From NCBI GenBank assembly GCA_041391745.1, contig JAWKNK010000004.1:62001-126000 (forward strand): a DNA stretch of 64,000 bases, written 5' to 3'. Source of the DNA: JAIXWP01 sp041391745. GTDB taxonomy: Bacteria; Bacteroidota; Bacteroidia; Flavobacteriales_D; Sanyastnellaceae. The notes beneath the pieces are model-generated. The model was not told the DNA's origin. It was given only the letters and a program-made list of their open reading frames with translations, and did no database searches. How positions within the stretch are numbered: position 1 is the stretch's first letter; every line of letters starts with the position of its first letter. Made by a program: the position numbers and the translations under genes. Below are positions 32,231-41,578 of the stretch, piece by piece.

Positions 32231-32802
32231 ACTCCAAGTCGTTTTTGGACTGCGGAGTCCACTTGTTCAAATAGTTGATCAGGAGTCAAGGTGCGCCATT
32301 TGGTTTCATTGAGTTTTCCTCCCAAAACAAAATAACTATCGATGTTCGCCGCTTGAAAATCATGAAGCACATGATCTCTCAAATTCAGAAAAGCTACCCA
32401 ACCATTTTCATTTTCCACTTCTTCAAACCACTCTTCATAATAGCAATCATCGCTATTGTGAAAGTTAAGTATATTCTCACCAATAAGTATGAATTTGGTG
32501 ATGCCATGGTGCATTAAATGCTCGACGATGTCTCGCTTTAAGTGCATGATGTCGTTATACAATAGATCATTCCATTCACCGATGAATTCAATAATGGCGA
32601 ATCCATCTTCATATTCGGCAAATAGAATTTTCATAAAAAGTGTTTGGCTACCAAAATTATCCCATTGCGGATGTATGTAATGGTTATAAATTTTATCTGA
32701 AAACTCAAACTCGCTGTATTCTCTATCAAAAAAAGGAGAAAAAGGATCCTCACTTGAAATATACAAGTCGCGCCAATTGTAATATGGTTCTAAGTCGTGC
32801 AT
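32227..32802 (-). CDS. Conserved protein of unknown function
   Basis: A 191-residue soluble protein, rich in Asp, Glu, Tyr and Trp. The N-terminal YYNWRDLYISSEDPFSPFF segment, HYIHPQWDNFGSQTLFMKILFAEYEDGFAIIEFIGEWND and ITKFILIGENILNFHN suggest alternating strands and helices. I recognise no domain or catalytic motif. It converges with mnmD (four-base overlap) and abuts murQ without a gap, so murQ and this gene are probably co-transcribed. I cannot connect its function to muropeptide recycling beyond that. Confidence 0.5.
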   Translation of the reverse strand: MHDLEPYYNWRDLYISSEDPFSPFFDREYSEFEFSDKIYNHYIHPQWDNFGSQTLFMKILFAEYEDGFAIIEFIGEWNDLLYNDIMHLKRDIVEHLMHHGITKFILIGENILNFHNSDDCYYEEWFEEVENENGWVAFLNLRDHVLHDFQAANIDSYFVLGGKLNETKWRTLTPDQLFEQVDSAVQKRLGV

Positions 32803-33612
32803 TTATTTGTTCAAATAAGCTTCTACCGCATTTCTAACACTGCCAAATTTGAGGAGCAATTCCTTAGCGCTTTTCATGTCTAGTCCTGTTTGTTCAGCAA
32901 CCATTCTCGAACCACGATCAACTAGCTTGGCATTGCTTAATTGCATATCTACCATCTTATTTCCCTTCACCCTGCCAAGCTTAATCATGGCTGATGTCGA
33001 AATCATATTCAATACCAATTTTTGTGCAGTACCACTTTTCATTCTTGTGCTGCCAGTCACAAACTCAGGACCTACAATTACTTCGATTGGGAATTGTGCT
33101 GTTTGTGCTAAAGGTGAACCTTGATTACATGTGATACCAGCTGTGGAGATGCCATTTTTGTTGCACATTTCCAGTGCACCTATCACGTATGGAGTAGTTC
33201 CAGAAGCAGCAATGCCAATCACAAAATCATTTGTTGAAATCTGGAATTGTTGAAGATCCAGCCAACCTTGCCCACGATCGTCCTCGGCGTTTTCAACGGG
33301 GTAACGAATCGCTTTGTCACCACCAGCTATTAATCCTACAACAAGTCCATGATCGACTCCAAATGTGGGCGGGCACTCAGATGCGTCCAATATTCCTAGT
33401 CTACCACTGGTTCCTGCTCCTAAGTAAAAAAGTCTGCCCCCCTCCTGCATTTTAGCGACAATTACCTCTAGCGCCAGCTCAATTTGAGGAATAGCCCTTT
33501 TAACGGCTTCGGGCACTGTTTGGTCTTCATTATTGATTGAAGTCAACAGTTCCTGAAGCTCCATTTGCTCCAAATTCTCATAAAAACTGCTACTTTCTGT
33601 GGTAGATTTCAA
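32803..33612 (-). CDS. murQ: N-acetylmuramic acid 6-phosphate etherase
   Basis: A 269-residue sugar-isomerase (SIS) fold enzyme that cleaves the lactyl ether of MurNAc-6-phosphate in peptidoglycan recycling. Substrate-phosphate motif YLGAGTSGRLGILDASECPPTF (63-84) includes Glu79, corresponding to the E. coli catalytic Glu83, and Glu110 in PVENAEDDRG is the second acid. RMKSGTAQKLVLNM is also conserved. The protein is a little shorter than the 290-300 usual. A TAnnTTTG element lies 15 bases ahead of its start. Confidence 0.9.
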   Translation of the reverse strand: MKSTTESSSFYENLEQMELQELLTSINNEDQTVPEAVKRAIPQIELALEVIVAKMQEGGRLFYLGAGTSGRLGILDASECPPTFGVDHGLVVGLIAGGDKAIRYPVENAEDDRGQGWLDLQQFQISTNDFVIGIAASGTTPYVIGALEMCNKNGISTAGITCNQGSPLAQTAQFPIEVIVGPEFVTGSTRMKSGTAQKLVLNMISTSAMIKLGRVKGNKMVDMQLSNAKLVDRGSRMVAEQTGLDMKSAKELLLKFGSVRNAVEAYLNK

Positions 33613-33626
33613 TATCTTTTTTTTTG

Positions 33627-33634
33627 CAAATGTA
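33627..33634 (-). promoter_or_regulatory. Possible murQ -7 element TACATTTG
   Basis: Minus-strand TACATTTG (TAnnTTTG consensus), 14 bases upstream of the murQ ATG. No obvious TTTG -33. Confidence 0.4.
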
Positions 33635-33678
33635 GATGAATGTAAATTGCTTACTTTAGTAGTGGATATATTTATTTT

Positions 33679-35292
33679 ATGAGAATATTAAGCGCCTTAA
33701 TAAGCCTTGGGCTTTCAGTTATTTCATTCAGCATTTTTGCTCAAAAGGATACTACGGATCAGGGATTTTCCATCCAAACACCCGTAGCTATAAAAATCTT
33801 GGAAGCTAAACATGAATTTAGCGATAATAACATGAGAGGGGCGCTCACTCTTTTTCGCGAAGCCCTTGAAGCTGATCCTAAAAATGCAAGTGCTACCTAT
33901 GGAATTGCGGAATGCTATTACAACCTAAAAAGATATTCTCTAGCATTAGAATACTTGGATAAAGCTGTTGCCCTGAATGCCTCTGTGAATAGTGCTACGG
34001 ATTTTTTCTATGGTCAAATTTATCATCGTGTTGCCGACTTGGATAAAGCAATTCTTTACTATCAAAAATTTTTAGATGAAGCTAAAGGAAGATCCTATGA
34101 TAGAGAACTGGCAACGATGTTTGTAGAGCAATGCCGCTATGCTAAGGAAATGATGAAGACGCCTGTTCCTGTTCAAATTACAAATATGGGAGAAGCAATC
34201 AATACACGCTTCGAAGATTATACACCCTGCATCACTGCTGATGGTAGTATGCTTGTTTTTACGAGCCGAAGAAGTGATACAAAAGGTGGTGCAATTGATA
34301 AAAATGGGGACTACAAATTTTTTGAGGATATCTATTACTCTACTTACAATAAAACAACAGGAGAATGGTCAGATAGCGATCAACTACCAGGTGAAGTAAA
34401 TACTGATACCTATGATGCTGTTCTCAGCGTTTTTCCAGACGGTAGTGGAATTTATGTATACAAAAACTCTGGAACTTCGGCTGGAGATATTTTCGTGAGT
34501 AAAAAAAGTACTGGTGAGAACAAGTGGTACGCAGCAGAAAAAATGCCACGACCAATTAATACTTCCTATTTTGAATCTTCGATTAGTATGACTGAAGACG
34601 GGAAAACAGTTTACTTTATTAGCGAAAGACCTGAAGGGCTTGGACAAACAGATATCTATGTTTCAAATAAAACTTCAAAAGGTTGGTCGAATCCACAAAA
34701 TCTTGGCAACATTGTAAATACAGAATGGGATGAAAAATTTGTTTATATACATCCCAACGGGAAGACTTTGTACTTCGCAAGTAATGGACATAAATGTCTT
34801 GGTAGCTACGATATTTTTAAAACTGAATTGGTTAACGGTCAGTGGAGCGTGCCTGTGAATCTGGGCTACCCTATTAATACCGTTAATGAAGAATCTACTT
34901 TCTCACTTACAAGTGACAATACGAAAATGTTCATTTCCGCAGAATATGAAGACAGCTATGGAGAAAGAGATATCTATTTGATTGACGTTTCCAACTATGA
35001 TTTAATTTCAAAAGGATACGACGTAAGTAATTTTGGAAGTGTGAAGTGTGTTGTGACAGATTCTAAAAATCAAGCCGTAAAAGGAGTAAGAGTATCTGTG
35101 TTCGACCCCAACACAAATAATCTATTGAATCAAGGCAAAACCGACAAGCTCGGAAATTACTCTGTTAGCCTAATGGGAGGAATGTCTTACAAATTTGTGA
35201 TCCAAGATGGAGATAATCACGAGACTAGAGAAGTAATGGTAGATCCTGTTAAAACGGGTGAGAGCCAAATTACTATTGAAATAAAAATATAG
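33679..35292 (+). CDS. PorE-like exported protein: TPR, PD40 propeller, CRD-like domain, no OmpA domain
   Basis: The 537-residue protein has a signal peptide (about 1-22, ending ISFSIFAQ) and three regions: TPR helices at about 30-150 (ASATYGIAECYYNLKRYSLALEYLDKAVAL), a PD40/WD40-like propeller at about 165-430 with repeated TxDG and NSSIS/ESSISMTEDGKTVYFISE-type blades, and a C-terminal carboxypeptidase-regulatory-like beta sandwich at about 450-535 with GSVKCVVTDSKNQAVKG. This order matches PorE of the type IX secretion machinery, but the OmpA-like peptidoglycan-binding domain that ends PorE is absent, and the gene ends naturally with no frameshift. Periplasmic or outer-membrane envelope role is inferred. 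Confidence 0.75.
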   Translation: MRILSALISLGLSVISFSIFAQKDTTDQGFSIQTPVAIKILEAKHEFSDNNMRGALTLFREALEADPKNASATYGIAECYYNLKRYSLALEYLDKAVALNASVNSATDFFYGQIYHRVADLDKAILYYQKFLDEAKGRSYDRELATMFVEQCRYAKEMMKTPVPVQITNMGEAINTRFEDYTPCITADGSMLVFTSRRSDTKGGAIDKNGDYKFFEDIYYSTYNKTTGEWSDSDQLPGEVNTDTYDAVLSVFPDGSGIYVYKNSGTSAGDIFVSKKSTGENKWYAAEKMPRPINTSYFESSISMTEDGKTVYFISERPEGLGQTDIYVSNKTSKGWSNPQNLGNIVNTEWDEKFVYIHPNGKTLYFASNGHKCLGSYDIFKTELVNGQWSVPVNLGYPINTVNEESTFSLTSDNTKMFISAEYEDSYGERDIYLIDVSNYDLISKGYDVSNFGSVKCVVTDSKNQAVKGVRVSVFDPNTNNLLNQGKTDKLGNYSVSLMGGMSYKFVIQDGDNHETREVMVDPVKTGESQITIEIKI

Positions 35293-35293
35293 T

Positions 35294-36022
35294 TTATTTT
35301 ACCATAATCAGTTTCCCATAGTTCAATCCCATGTTGGTTGGCTCATATGCGAACTTAGCAACCTTGTATCCCAGATTTGATAGTCTTTCAATTAGTTTGT
35401 TAGCAGTTTGATCGGCACGTTTGGTGTCGTGAAATTCCAGTGAATACACTCGCACTTTCTGAAGTGTTTTATCATCACTGTTTAATATGATGTCATATTC
35501 TGCACCTTCACAATCCATCTTAAGGAAGTCAATTTGACTCAACCCGTTTTGTTGCATGAAGTATGCAAGTGAAACGGTTTGAATAGTGATAATCTTCGTC
35601 TCAGGATTGTTTAATGCATAGTCTGAAATAATGCTATGATTAGTTGAGTTTCCCAAATACAACGTGGTAGCACCAACAAATGAACTGACTCCTTTGTTGG
35701 ATGAGATTATCTTGGAATTCTTGATGTTTTCAGAAAGAACTTTGAAATTTTCGGGATCAGGTTCAAAGACGTAAATTTTTGAATCAACACCAGAATTTTT
35801 TAATGCAAACAAACTGAAATAACCGAAGTGTCCTCCAATATCCACGATGGTGCAATCTTCATAAAATGGGAAGTAATCAGAGTATTCTCTTTTTTGAAAA
35901 ATATCATAGAAAATTCCAAGTCCTGCACGATTTGAAACGTAGTCTAACTCTAAAAAGTTGGACTTACATACTTTCTCAAATTCTGATTTTTTATTGATAA
36001 GGATTTTACTGATTGGATTCAT
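35294..36022 (-). CDS. FkbM-family methyltransferase
   Basis: A 242-residue SAM-dependent methyltransferase. SAM-binding VDIGGHFGYFSLFALKNSG (about 65-83), VFEPDPENFKVLSENIK (about 90-106) and the FkbM-typical FLKMDCEGAEYDIILNSDD (about 166-184) are present. FkbM enzymes methylate hydroxyl groups of polyketides or sugars; in gene clusters like this they usually modify glycans. An upstream Met would start at 36079, but that overlaps the preceding gene; 36022 leaves 10 bases. The nearby glycan cluster (40.5-49 kb) contains a second FkbM gene. Confidence 0.85.
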   Translation of the reverse strand: MNPISKILINKKSEFEKVCKSNFLELDYVSNRAGLGIFYDIFQKREYSDYFPFYEDCTIVDIGGHFGYFSLFALKNSGVDSKIYVFEPDPENFKVLSENIKNSKIISSNKGVSSFVGATTLYLGNSTNHSIISDYALNNPETKIITIQTVSLAYFMQQNGLSQIDFLKMDCEGAEYDIILNSDDKTLQKVRVYSLEFHDTKRADQTANKLIERLSNLGYKVAKFAYEPTNMGLNYGKLIMVK

Positions 36023-36032
36023 CTTCGCATAT

Positions 36033-36422
36033 TTATTCGAGCGAAAGATAGTAATTGGTGTGGTAATATGACTCTCCATCTTTTCTGTCCGGAGTTTCGG
36101 CTTTCCAACTGTTGTTTATAGCTTCTTTTTCAATCAATATCTCACGATTAGATGATAAGGTAATCTTTATCGATTTGAAAGTATCAGCGGGACTCGGATT
36201 CACTCCAATTATACCATCTTGAAAAATGGACTTCGTTTCGCCAGGAAGTACATCTACTTCAACAATTTTATTGCCTAGCTGGGGAAGAAGCGTACAATAG
36301 ATATGTACAGTTGTATCGGACGTGTTGACGTAAAAATACTCGGCACTTCCTACAGGTTCGTCGTTTTGTGCGCGCAGTAGCGAGGGAAGTGCAACGAGCA
36401 TTATAATTGCTAAATATCTCAT
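36033..36422 (-). CDS. Small exported protein of unknown function
   Basis: A 129-residue protein with a clear signal peptide (MRYLAIIMLVALPSLLRAQ, cleavage near residue 19) and a beta-rich mature part with GSAEYFYVNTSDTTVHIYCTLLPQLG and an EKEAINNSWKAETPDRKDG segment. No known domain. It lies 10 bases upstream of the FkbM gene on the same strand, so they are probably one unit. Likely periplasmic. Confidence 0.6.
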   Translation of the reverse strand: MRYLAIIMLVALPSLLRAQNDEPVGSAEYFYVNTSDTTVHIYCTLLPQLGNKIVEVDVLPGETKSIFQDGIIGVNPSPADTFKSIKITLSSNREILIEKEAINNSWKAETPDRKDGESYYHTNYYLSLE

Positions 36423-36468
36423 GGTGTTTTTTTATTCTGTACTGTTAACTATCAGTTTGGTTCAAAAA

Positions 36469-36494
36469 ATAAGCACCTAAATATAGGTGCTTAT
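36469..36494 (-). terminator. Rho-independent terminator after the T9SS gene
   Basis: ATAAGCACCTA (36469-36479) pairs perfectly with TAGGTGCTTAT (36484-36494) around a 4-base loop. On the minus strand the hairpin is followed by a run of six Ts (36463-36468), so it terminates the T9SS gene at 36519-38120. Confidence 0.85.
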
Positions 36495-36518
36495 AAAATA
36501 GGATATCGTTAAAATCAA

Positions 36519-38120
36519 TTAATCCTTTACAATACGTAAAACCTCAGAATGCATTTCTGAACAAATCATATAGATTCCTGGACTTAGAAATGATAAGTCA
36601 ATCATTTCATTTTCTGATTGCGATTTAAAGCTCTTAACAAGCTTGCCTGTAATGTCAATTATATCAAAGATCTCTCCAGTTTTGATCCCTCTTACCACTA
36701 ATTGATCAGTGAATGGATTGGGATAAGCTGATAGGTTCGCTTTCGTTGATTTCACTATACCACTTTCAATACTGTAGGTAAATTTTACTACACTCCAGTT
36801 ATTCTGAGCTCCGTCTTCACCATAACTGCCCTGCACATAGAAGGTACCCTCACTTGGCATGAATGAGCCATATGGGTACTGCATGCCGACAGGTGGTGCA
36901 GTATATCTGTCTATTTCGTTACCATTGACATCCAATAGCAAAACAACCAAGTTTTTTTGACTTCCAAGTTCTGGAGTATTATAATCTTCTCCATAGCAAA
37001 GAATGCTGTTTCCACTTTGGTCGATTTTTATTTTACTTAAGTTTAAAGCATTTTCATAATTGCCATTGAAGGGTTCTATAATTTGAGAATAGTTTTGTGA
37101 AAAGTCTAGATTGTAATTTTCTACCACAAGATAATTTACTGTGGGGCCTCCTTTTCCCCCTTGAATTCCTTGTGGTTCATTTACAACATCAAAACCTCTT
37201 GCGAAATATGTGAGGCCGATTAGGTTGTTTTCATAATAGAAGTCCTGCAAGAATGCAACATAGTTGCTATCAAATAATGTTGGAATGGTGGTGTGCTCTG
37301 CTGTTCCATCTTCGTGGAGATGCACTAAGATTATTTCCTTAAATCCAGTGTTATTATTTTCACCTAATGATAAATAAAGCATGTCACCGTTTGGAAGTTT
37401 TTGTGACATGAGAGCAGATAGGCCATAATTGGGAAGCTCTAGACTATAAGTCCATTGAAGTTGCAAGTTATCATCGAATTGCTCAATGAATAACATACCA
37501 AAATCTGGTTGACTAACGTATATTTTATCCTCATTAACATCTAATGTGCTTGGGAAATATGAACTGGATTCACTTGATGCGATAGTGTTTCCATCAGTAT
37601 CCATTTTATAAACTTTTTGATAGCCTTCGTTATCGTCCATATCTTCTCCAACAATATAAATGTTTTGCTCATCATCTGATAGATCCAAGTAATAAAACTC
37701 CTTAAACATATTTCCAACGAAATACTCATTGATGAATTCATAGTCACCTTCAATATTTTGCTTGCTGAAATATGCACCACCAAATGGTGAAGCAGGCTGA
37801 AATCCGACACTATACATGTCACCAGCTGATGAAATGGCTATATCTGAAATCCCTTGAAGTCCGCAGTTGGTGCACTCTTGGAAATTGGTGTATGCATCAA
37901 ACCAATTTTGAACTCCATTTGTGCTGATGCTCATCGCTTGTTCATGACTGCCACCTTCAAACATTTCAGCTTTGATAATAACGTTATCTCCAACTTGACG
38001 GAAGTGAGTTTCTGTGATGCCTATTAAAGGATTTTCTGAGTGAAGCCATTCTTCATTCAATTGAGAAAAGGATGGAATAGAAAATGCTGTAAATAAAATT
38101 AAAATGTAAAAGTGTTTCAT
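36519..38120 (-). CDS. Secreted T9SS cargo, propeller-like, type A sorting domain
   Basis: A 533-residue protein with a signal peptide (about 1-19, FTAFSIPSFSQ) and a C-terminal sorting domain that begins LSAYPNPFTDQLVVRG (about 461) and ends LRIVKD. Between them lie repeats with DNVII, DGNTIAS, DEQNIYIVGED and LPNGDMLYLSLGEN motifs that look like a beta propeller of six or seven blades. It is exported through the T9SS and anchored or released at the surface. No enzymatic site is seen. It is followed by a strong terminator, and the GH2 gene ends 46 bases upstream of its start. Confidence 0.8.
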   Translation of the reverse strand: MKHFYILILFTAFSIPSFSQLNEEWLHSENPLIGITETHFRQVGDNVIIKAEMFEGGSHEQAMSISTNGVQNWFDAYTNFQECTNCGLQGISDIAISSAGDMYSVGFQPASPFGGAYFSKQNIEGDYEFINEYFVGNMFKEFYYLDLSDDEQNIYIVGEDMDDNEGYQKVYKMDTDGNTIASSESSSYFPSTLDVNEDKIYVSQPDFGMLFIEQFDDNLQLQWTYSLELPNYGLSALMSQKLPNGDMLYLSLGENNNTGFKEIILVHLHEDGTAEHTTIPTLFDSNYVAFLQDFYYENNLIGLTYFARGFDVVNEPQGIQGGKGGPTVNYLVVENYNLDFSQNYSQIIEPFNGNYENALNLSKIKIDQSGNSILCYGEDYNTPELGSQKNLVVLLLDVNGNEIDRYTAPPVGMQYPYGSFMPSEGTFYVQGSYGEDGAQNNWSVVKFTYSIESGIVKSTKANLSAYPNPFTDQLVVRGIKTGEIFDIIDITGKLVKSFKSQSENEMIDLSFLSPGIYMICSEMHSEVLRIVKD

Positions 38121-38166
38121 TCAAAATAGTTTTAAAGCACTATATTAAATGAAGTTCAGGTTATAT

Positions 38167-40518
38167 TCAATCACTAATTTTAGTGAGGATGAATGGGTTT
38201 GAAGGTGTCGAAATATACATCAATCCATCACTGCTTTTGGCCGTCAACTTTGCTTCGCGCTGCAGATAAACTTGCCCATCCATCGTAAAGCAACTCACAG
38301 CTATAATTAAATTTTCAGGGTCACGATCTTTAATCAATTCTACCCATGGTGTGCTGTAAATAACACCAGGTTCGTTTAGGGCAACATATCTCACAAAGCT
38401 CTGTGTAAGCACATTTCGGTCACTATCCATAATTTGATATTGGAGATTAACCACTGGTGCTTCAGTGTTAGTGTCATTGATGTAATGAATGTAAAGAAAA
38501 TTATTTTCTATGTATGGACTTAATAGTTCGTTTGCATAAATTTCCTTTAATCCATTCATGAATATTTTGGGCTCCATTTTATAATCTATGGCGCTCCAAC
38601 TAAATGACGGCCAAACATCATTCAACTGCCAGAACAAAGTTCCCATACAATATGGGGAGGCGCGTCTTTCAGCCTCAATTCCCATGAGCATTCCTTCTGC
38701 CTGCATACTCTGAGTTAGTTGTAAATAATTGTATGGATTGCTAGCGAAAGTTTTTAATGAATCATCGATGTCGAACCATCTTGAAGTGTAGTCGCGCATC
38801 AATTTATTTCCTCTACTGTGTTTTTGATGTTGCGCCAAGCCAGGGTCGTCCCATGAGAATGAATCCAGAGTTAGCATTTCATCAAAGGATTTTTTATTTG
38901 GAAAACTCTGCATTCCAAATTCGCTCATGAATCTTGGAATTTTATTTTGTAAAATTTCGAATGGTTCCTCGTCGTGCCAAAGTCCCCAATAGTGACAATC
39001 GCCTTCTGTGAGACTCTTGCTATCTCCTCTTCCAAATCGTGGACTACTTTCCCAATAATTGATTTGTGCGTGATTGGTAAACACGATTTCAGGCAATAAT
39101 TCAGCGAAAACAGCGTTGTAAGCGGCTTCAATTGTTTTCTTGTCTTTAGCTGATAAATTTTGCTGCCAACCCCATCTGGCCCAACCTTCAGCATTTTCAT
39201 TGTTGCCACACCACAAAGCAAGACACGCGTGATTTCTCAATCGTTTGGTTTGCTGATCTGCTTCTTCTCTTACGTTTTCTATAAATGCTGGATTGCCTGG
39301 ATACATGCTGCAAGCAAACATGAAGTCTTGCCAAACCATGATTCCAAGACTATCGCATATTTCGTAAAACCAATCTTTTTCATAGTAGCCACCTCCCCAA
39401 ACCCGGAGCATATTGAAGTTACTTTCTTTGCACAACGTCAACAACTGAAGATAGTCTTCTTTTGAAGCTCGTTCTGGTAACATCGTTATTGGAATATAAT
39501 TCGCACCTTTTGCAAATACAGGTTGACCATTTAATTTAAAATAAAAGGTTTCCCCCGAGTCATCGCGTTCCGTAATCAGTTCAATGTTCCGCAGTCCTAC
39601 CGAATAATTTTTTTTATAAAATAAATTATTGTTTCGCTTTCCTTCAACTAGAAAAGAATATTGATATGCCTCTCCCAAGCCGTTGGACCACCATAATTTA
39701 GGATTCTTTATGGACATGGGAATACGAATAGTGTTAAGGCCTCTTTCTAAAAAGCTTGTGTGCCCTGCACCGAGATGATTTGTGCTGTCAGTCACATGAA
39801 AAGAATATTCTCCAGCTTGATGAACATGAACTGAGATTTCTACTTCCAGCTCAACGCGTTCCTTGGAAATAAACAATTGATCGAAATAGACATCTTTAAC
39901 TTGGATTTCCGAATAGGCAATCCATTCAATAGAACCGGTTATTCCAGAAGTAACAAGTCGAGGCCCCCAATCCCAGCCGTAGTGGTATTGCGGCTTCCGT
40001 GTAACAGCACGCATATCATCTCCGGGCAATGGATGTCCTAAAGATTTAATTCGCTTTTCTCCTTCGGAAATGGGGCTTGAAAATTCGATTCGTAAAATGT
40101 TGAGGTCCTTATTTAGAAACGGTTTGACGTCAATTTCATAGCTTCGAAATACATTGGATGTTTCTAGCAGAAAGGTGTCGTTTAAAAATACTTTTGAATA
40201 GGTGTCAAGCTGAGAAAATTTTAACCGAATGATTTCTTGATTAAAAATTTCTTTCGATACCGAAAATGGTAAAGTTTGATAGATCCAATCTTTATTCTCA
40301 ACCCATTGACACTTTTTTTCATTGATACCTAAAAGTGGATTTTCTATAATGGCATTCCGTTCTAAGTCTGTATGCACGCAACCTGGAACCTGTGCGGGCA
40401 TCCAATCTAGGGTGTCTTTGGCAGTAAATTGCCATTCAACATTCAACGGTAGATTTTGACTCATAGCTGAGTGCATTAAAAGAAGCGAGAAGATAAAAGT
40501 GAGAAAGGTTAATTTCAT
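38167..40518 (-). CDS. GH2-family beta-mannosidase
   Basis: A 783-residue secreted enzyme with a signal peptide (about 1-20, LLMHSAMSQ). Glycoside hydrolase family 2 layout: N-terminal jelly-roll with the beta-mannosidase start VPGCVHTDLERNAIIENPLLG (about 43-63), then a TIM-barrel with MVWQDFMFACSMYPG, acid/base Glu441 in WCGNNENAEGW and nucleophile Glu533 in MSEFGMQSFP. These motifs fit exo-beta-mannosidase rather than beta-galactosidase. It would release mannose from mannan or N-glycan fragments. It is next to a glycan-synthesis cluster, ten bases from its last gene, but makes no obvious biosynthetic contribution; degradation of environmental mannans is more likely. Confidence 0.88.
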   Translation of the reverse strand: MKLTFLTFIFSLLLMHSAMSQNLPLNVEWQFTAKDTLDWMPAQVPGCVHTDLERNAIIENPLLGINEKKCQWVENKDWIYQTLPFSVSKEIFNQEIIRLKFSQLDTYSKVFLNDTFLLETSNVFRSYEIDVKPFLNKDLNILRIEFSSPISEGEKRIKSLGHPLPGDDMRAVTRKPQYHYGWDWGPRLVTSGITGSIEWIAYSEIQVKDVYFDQLFISKERVELEVEISVHVHQAGEYSFHVTDSTNHLGAGHTSFLERGLNTIRIPMSIKNPKLWWSNGLGEAYQYSFLVEGKRNNNLFYKKNYSVGLRNIELITERDDSGETFYFKLNGQPVFAKGANYIPITMLPERASKEDYLQLLTLCKESNFNMLRVWGGGYYEKDWFYEICDSLGIMVWQDFMFACSMYPGNPAFIENVREEADQQTKRLRNHACLALWCGNNENAEGWARWGWQQNLSAKDKKTIEAAYNAVFAELLPEIVFTNHAQINYWESSPRFGRGDSKSLTEGDCHYWGLWHDEEPFEILQNKIPRFMSEFGMQSFPNKKSFDEMLTLDSFSWDDPGLAQHQKHSRGNKLMRDYTSRWFDIDDSLKTFASNPYNYLQLTQSMQAEGMLMGIEAERRASPYCMGTLFWQLNDVWPSFSWSAIDYKMEPKIFMNGLKEIYANELLSPYIENNFLYIHYINDTNTEAPVVNLQYQIMDSDRNVLTQSFVRYVALNEPGVIYSTPWVELIKDRDPENLIIAVSCFTMDGQVYLQREAKLTAKSSDGLMYISTPSNPFILTKISD

Positions 40519-40528
40519 TCAACCGAAA

Positions 40529-41578
40529 TTAGCGATTTTCTTTGAGACTAGCGCTTGAATTCTTCAAATGCTTTTTAAGCACTACAAACTCCATCCAACC
40601 CTTGATGTATCCCATTCCGTAACTGAAATGAATTTGCGGAAAAGCTAGAAATATTTTTAGAATCAATTTTAATCGAGAAAATTGTGTTGCAAAGGCGGGA
40701 AGACGCTGAGTAATTTGAGTGGCGCGAAACAGCAATAACAAATAGTAGGCGAGAAGTCCACTACCAAAGAACCACCAAATACTTGGAAATAATAACATGA
40801 AAAACGCAGCAATAGAATGCCCAAGAACTAGCATTGGTGGCGCGAATTGTCTCATTGTGGCGGGTGATCCAAGTTTCAGCATTACTAATGGTTTATACAA
40901 ACCATACTGATAAAACATCGTTCGCATTTTGGCGTAGGTAGGTCGAGCGAAATAGCGAATTTTTACTTCGGGAATTAAAAAAATCTTGCCGTTATTTTTA
41001 ATAATTCGACCATTAAATTCGTCATCCTGGTTGCGTAACAAATCTTCATCGAAGGTTCCTATTCTCGTAAAAATATCTTTTTTGAAACAGCCGTAAGGAA
41101 CCGTGTCTGTTTCAATTTCTGAAGCGGCTCCATGGCGGTAAGATGCGTTTCCTATTCCAATTTTATCGGTTGTTGCAATGGCAATTGCAGCAGCTTCTAA
41201 AGTCTGATTGCCTGGTTCTGTAATCCACATTCCTCCCACATTATCGGCTTGTAGTGAATGAAGTTTTAGAACCAACGTACGGATATAATTTTTAGGGTAA
41301 ATAGAATGTGCATCAAGCCTCACAATAGTTTCTCCTTTTGCGATGGCTAGCGCCTTGTTTAATGCTTGAGGAACATATTTGTCGGGATTGTCAATCAAAA
41401 CAATATTGTTGTACTTGGTTTGATAGGTGGCGACAATCTCTCTTGTGCGATCAGTACTTCTTCCATCAGATATGATGATTTCAACTTGAGTTTGATCCAC
41501 ATCTTGTTGGAGTACATTGTCAAGGAAACTTGCAATGAAATGCTCTTCATTATATGTTGGAACAATTACTGAAATCAT
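40529..41578 (-). CDS. GT2 glycosyltransferase, ExoA-like
   Basis: The 349-residue protein starts MISVIVPTYNEEHFIASFL with the GT-A fold and DGRSTDRTREIV (about 37-48), has the metal-binding RLDAHSIYPKNY (about 87-98) and the acceptor motif RNQDDEFNGRIIKN (about 182-195). Two hydrophobic segments in the last third (about 235-295) anchor it to the membrane. It resembles ExoA-type enzymes that add sugars to lipid carriers in exopolysaccharide synthesis. It is the last gene of the cluster and overlaps the next by four bases (ATGA). Confidence 0.88.
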   Translation of the reverse strand: MISVIVPTYNEEHFIASFLDNVLQQDVDQTQVEIIISDGRSTDRTREIVATYQTKYNNIVLIDNPDKYVPQALNKALAIAKGETIVRLDAHSIYPKNYIRTLVLKLHSLQADNVGGMWITEPGNQTLEAAAIAIATTDKIGIGNASYRHGAASEIETDTVPYGCFKKDIFTRIGTFDEDLLRNQDDEFNGRIIKNNGKIFLIPEVKIRYFARPTYAKMRTMFYQYGLYKPLVMLKLGSPATMRQFAPPMLVLGHSIAAFFMLLFPSIWWFFGSGLLAYYLLLLFRATQITQRLPAFATQFSRLKLILKIFLAFPQIHFSYGMGYIKGWMEFVVLKKHLKNSSASLKENR

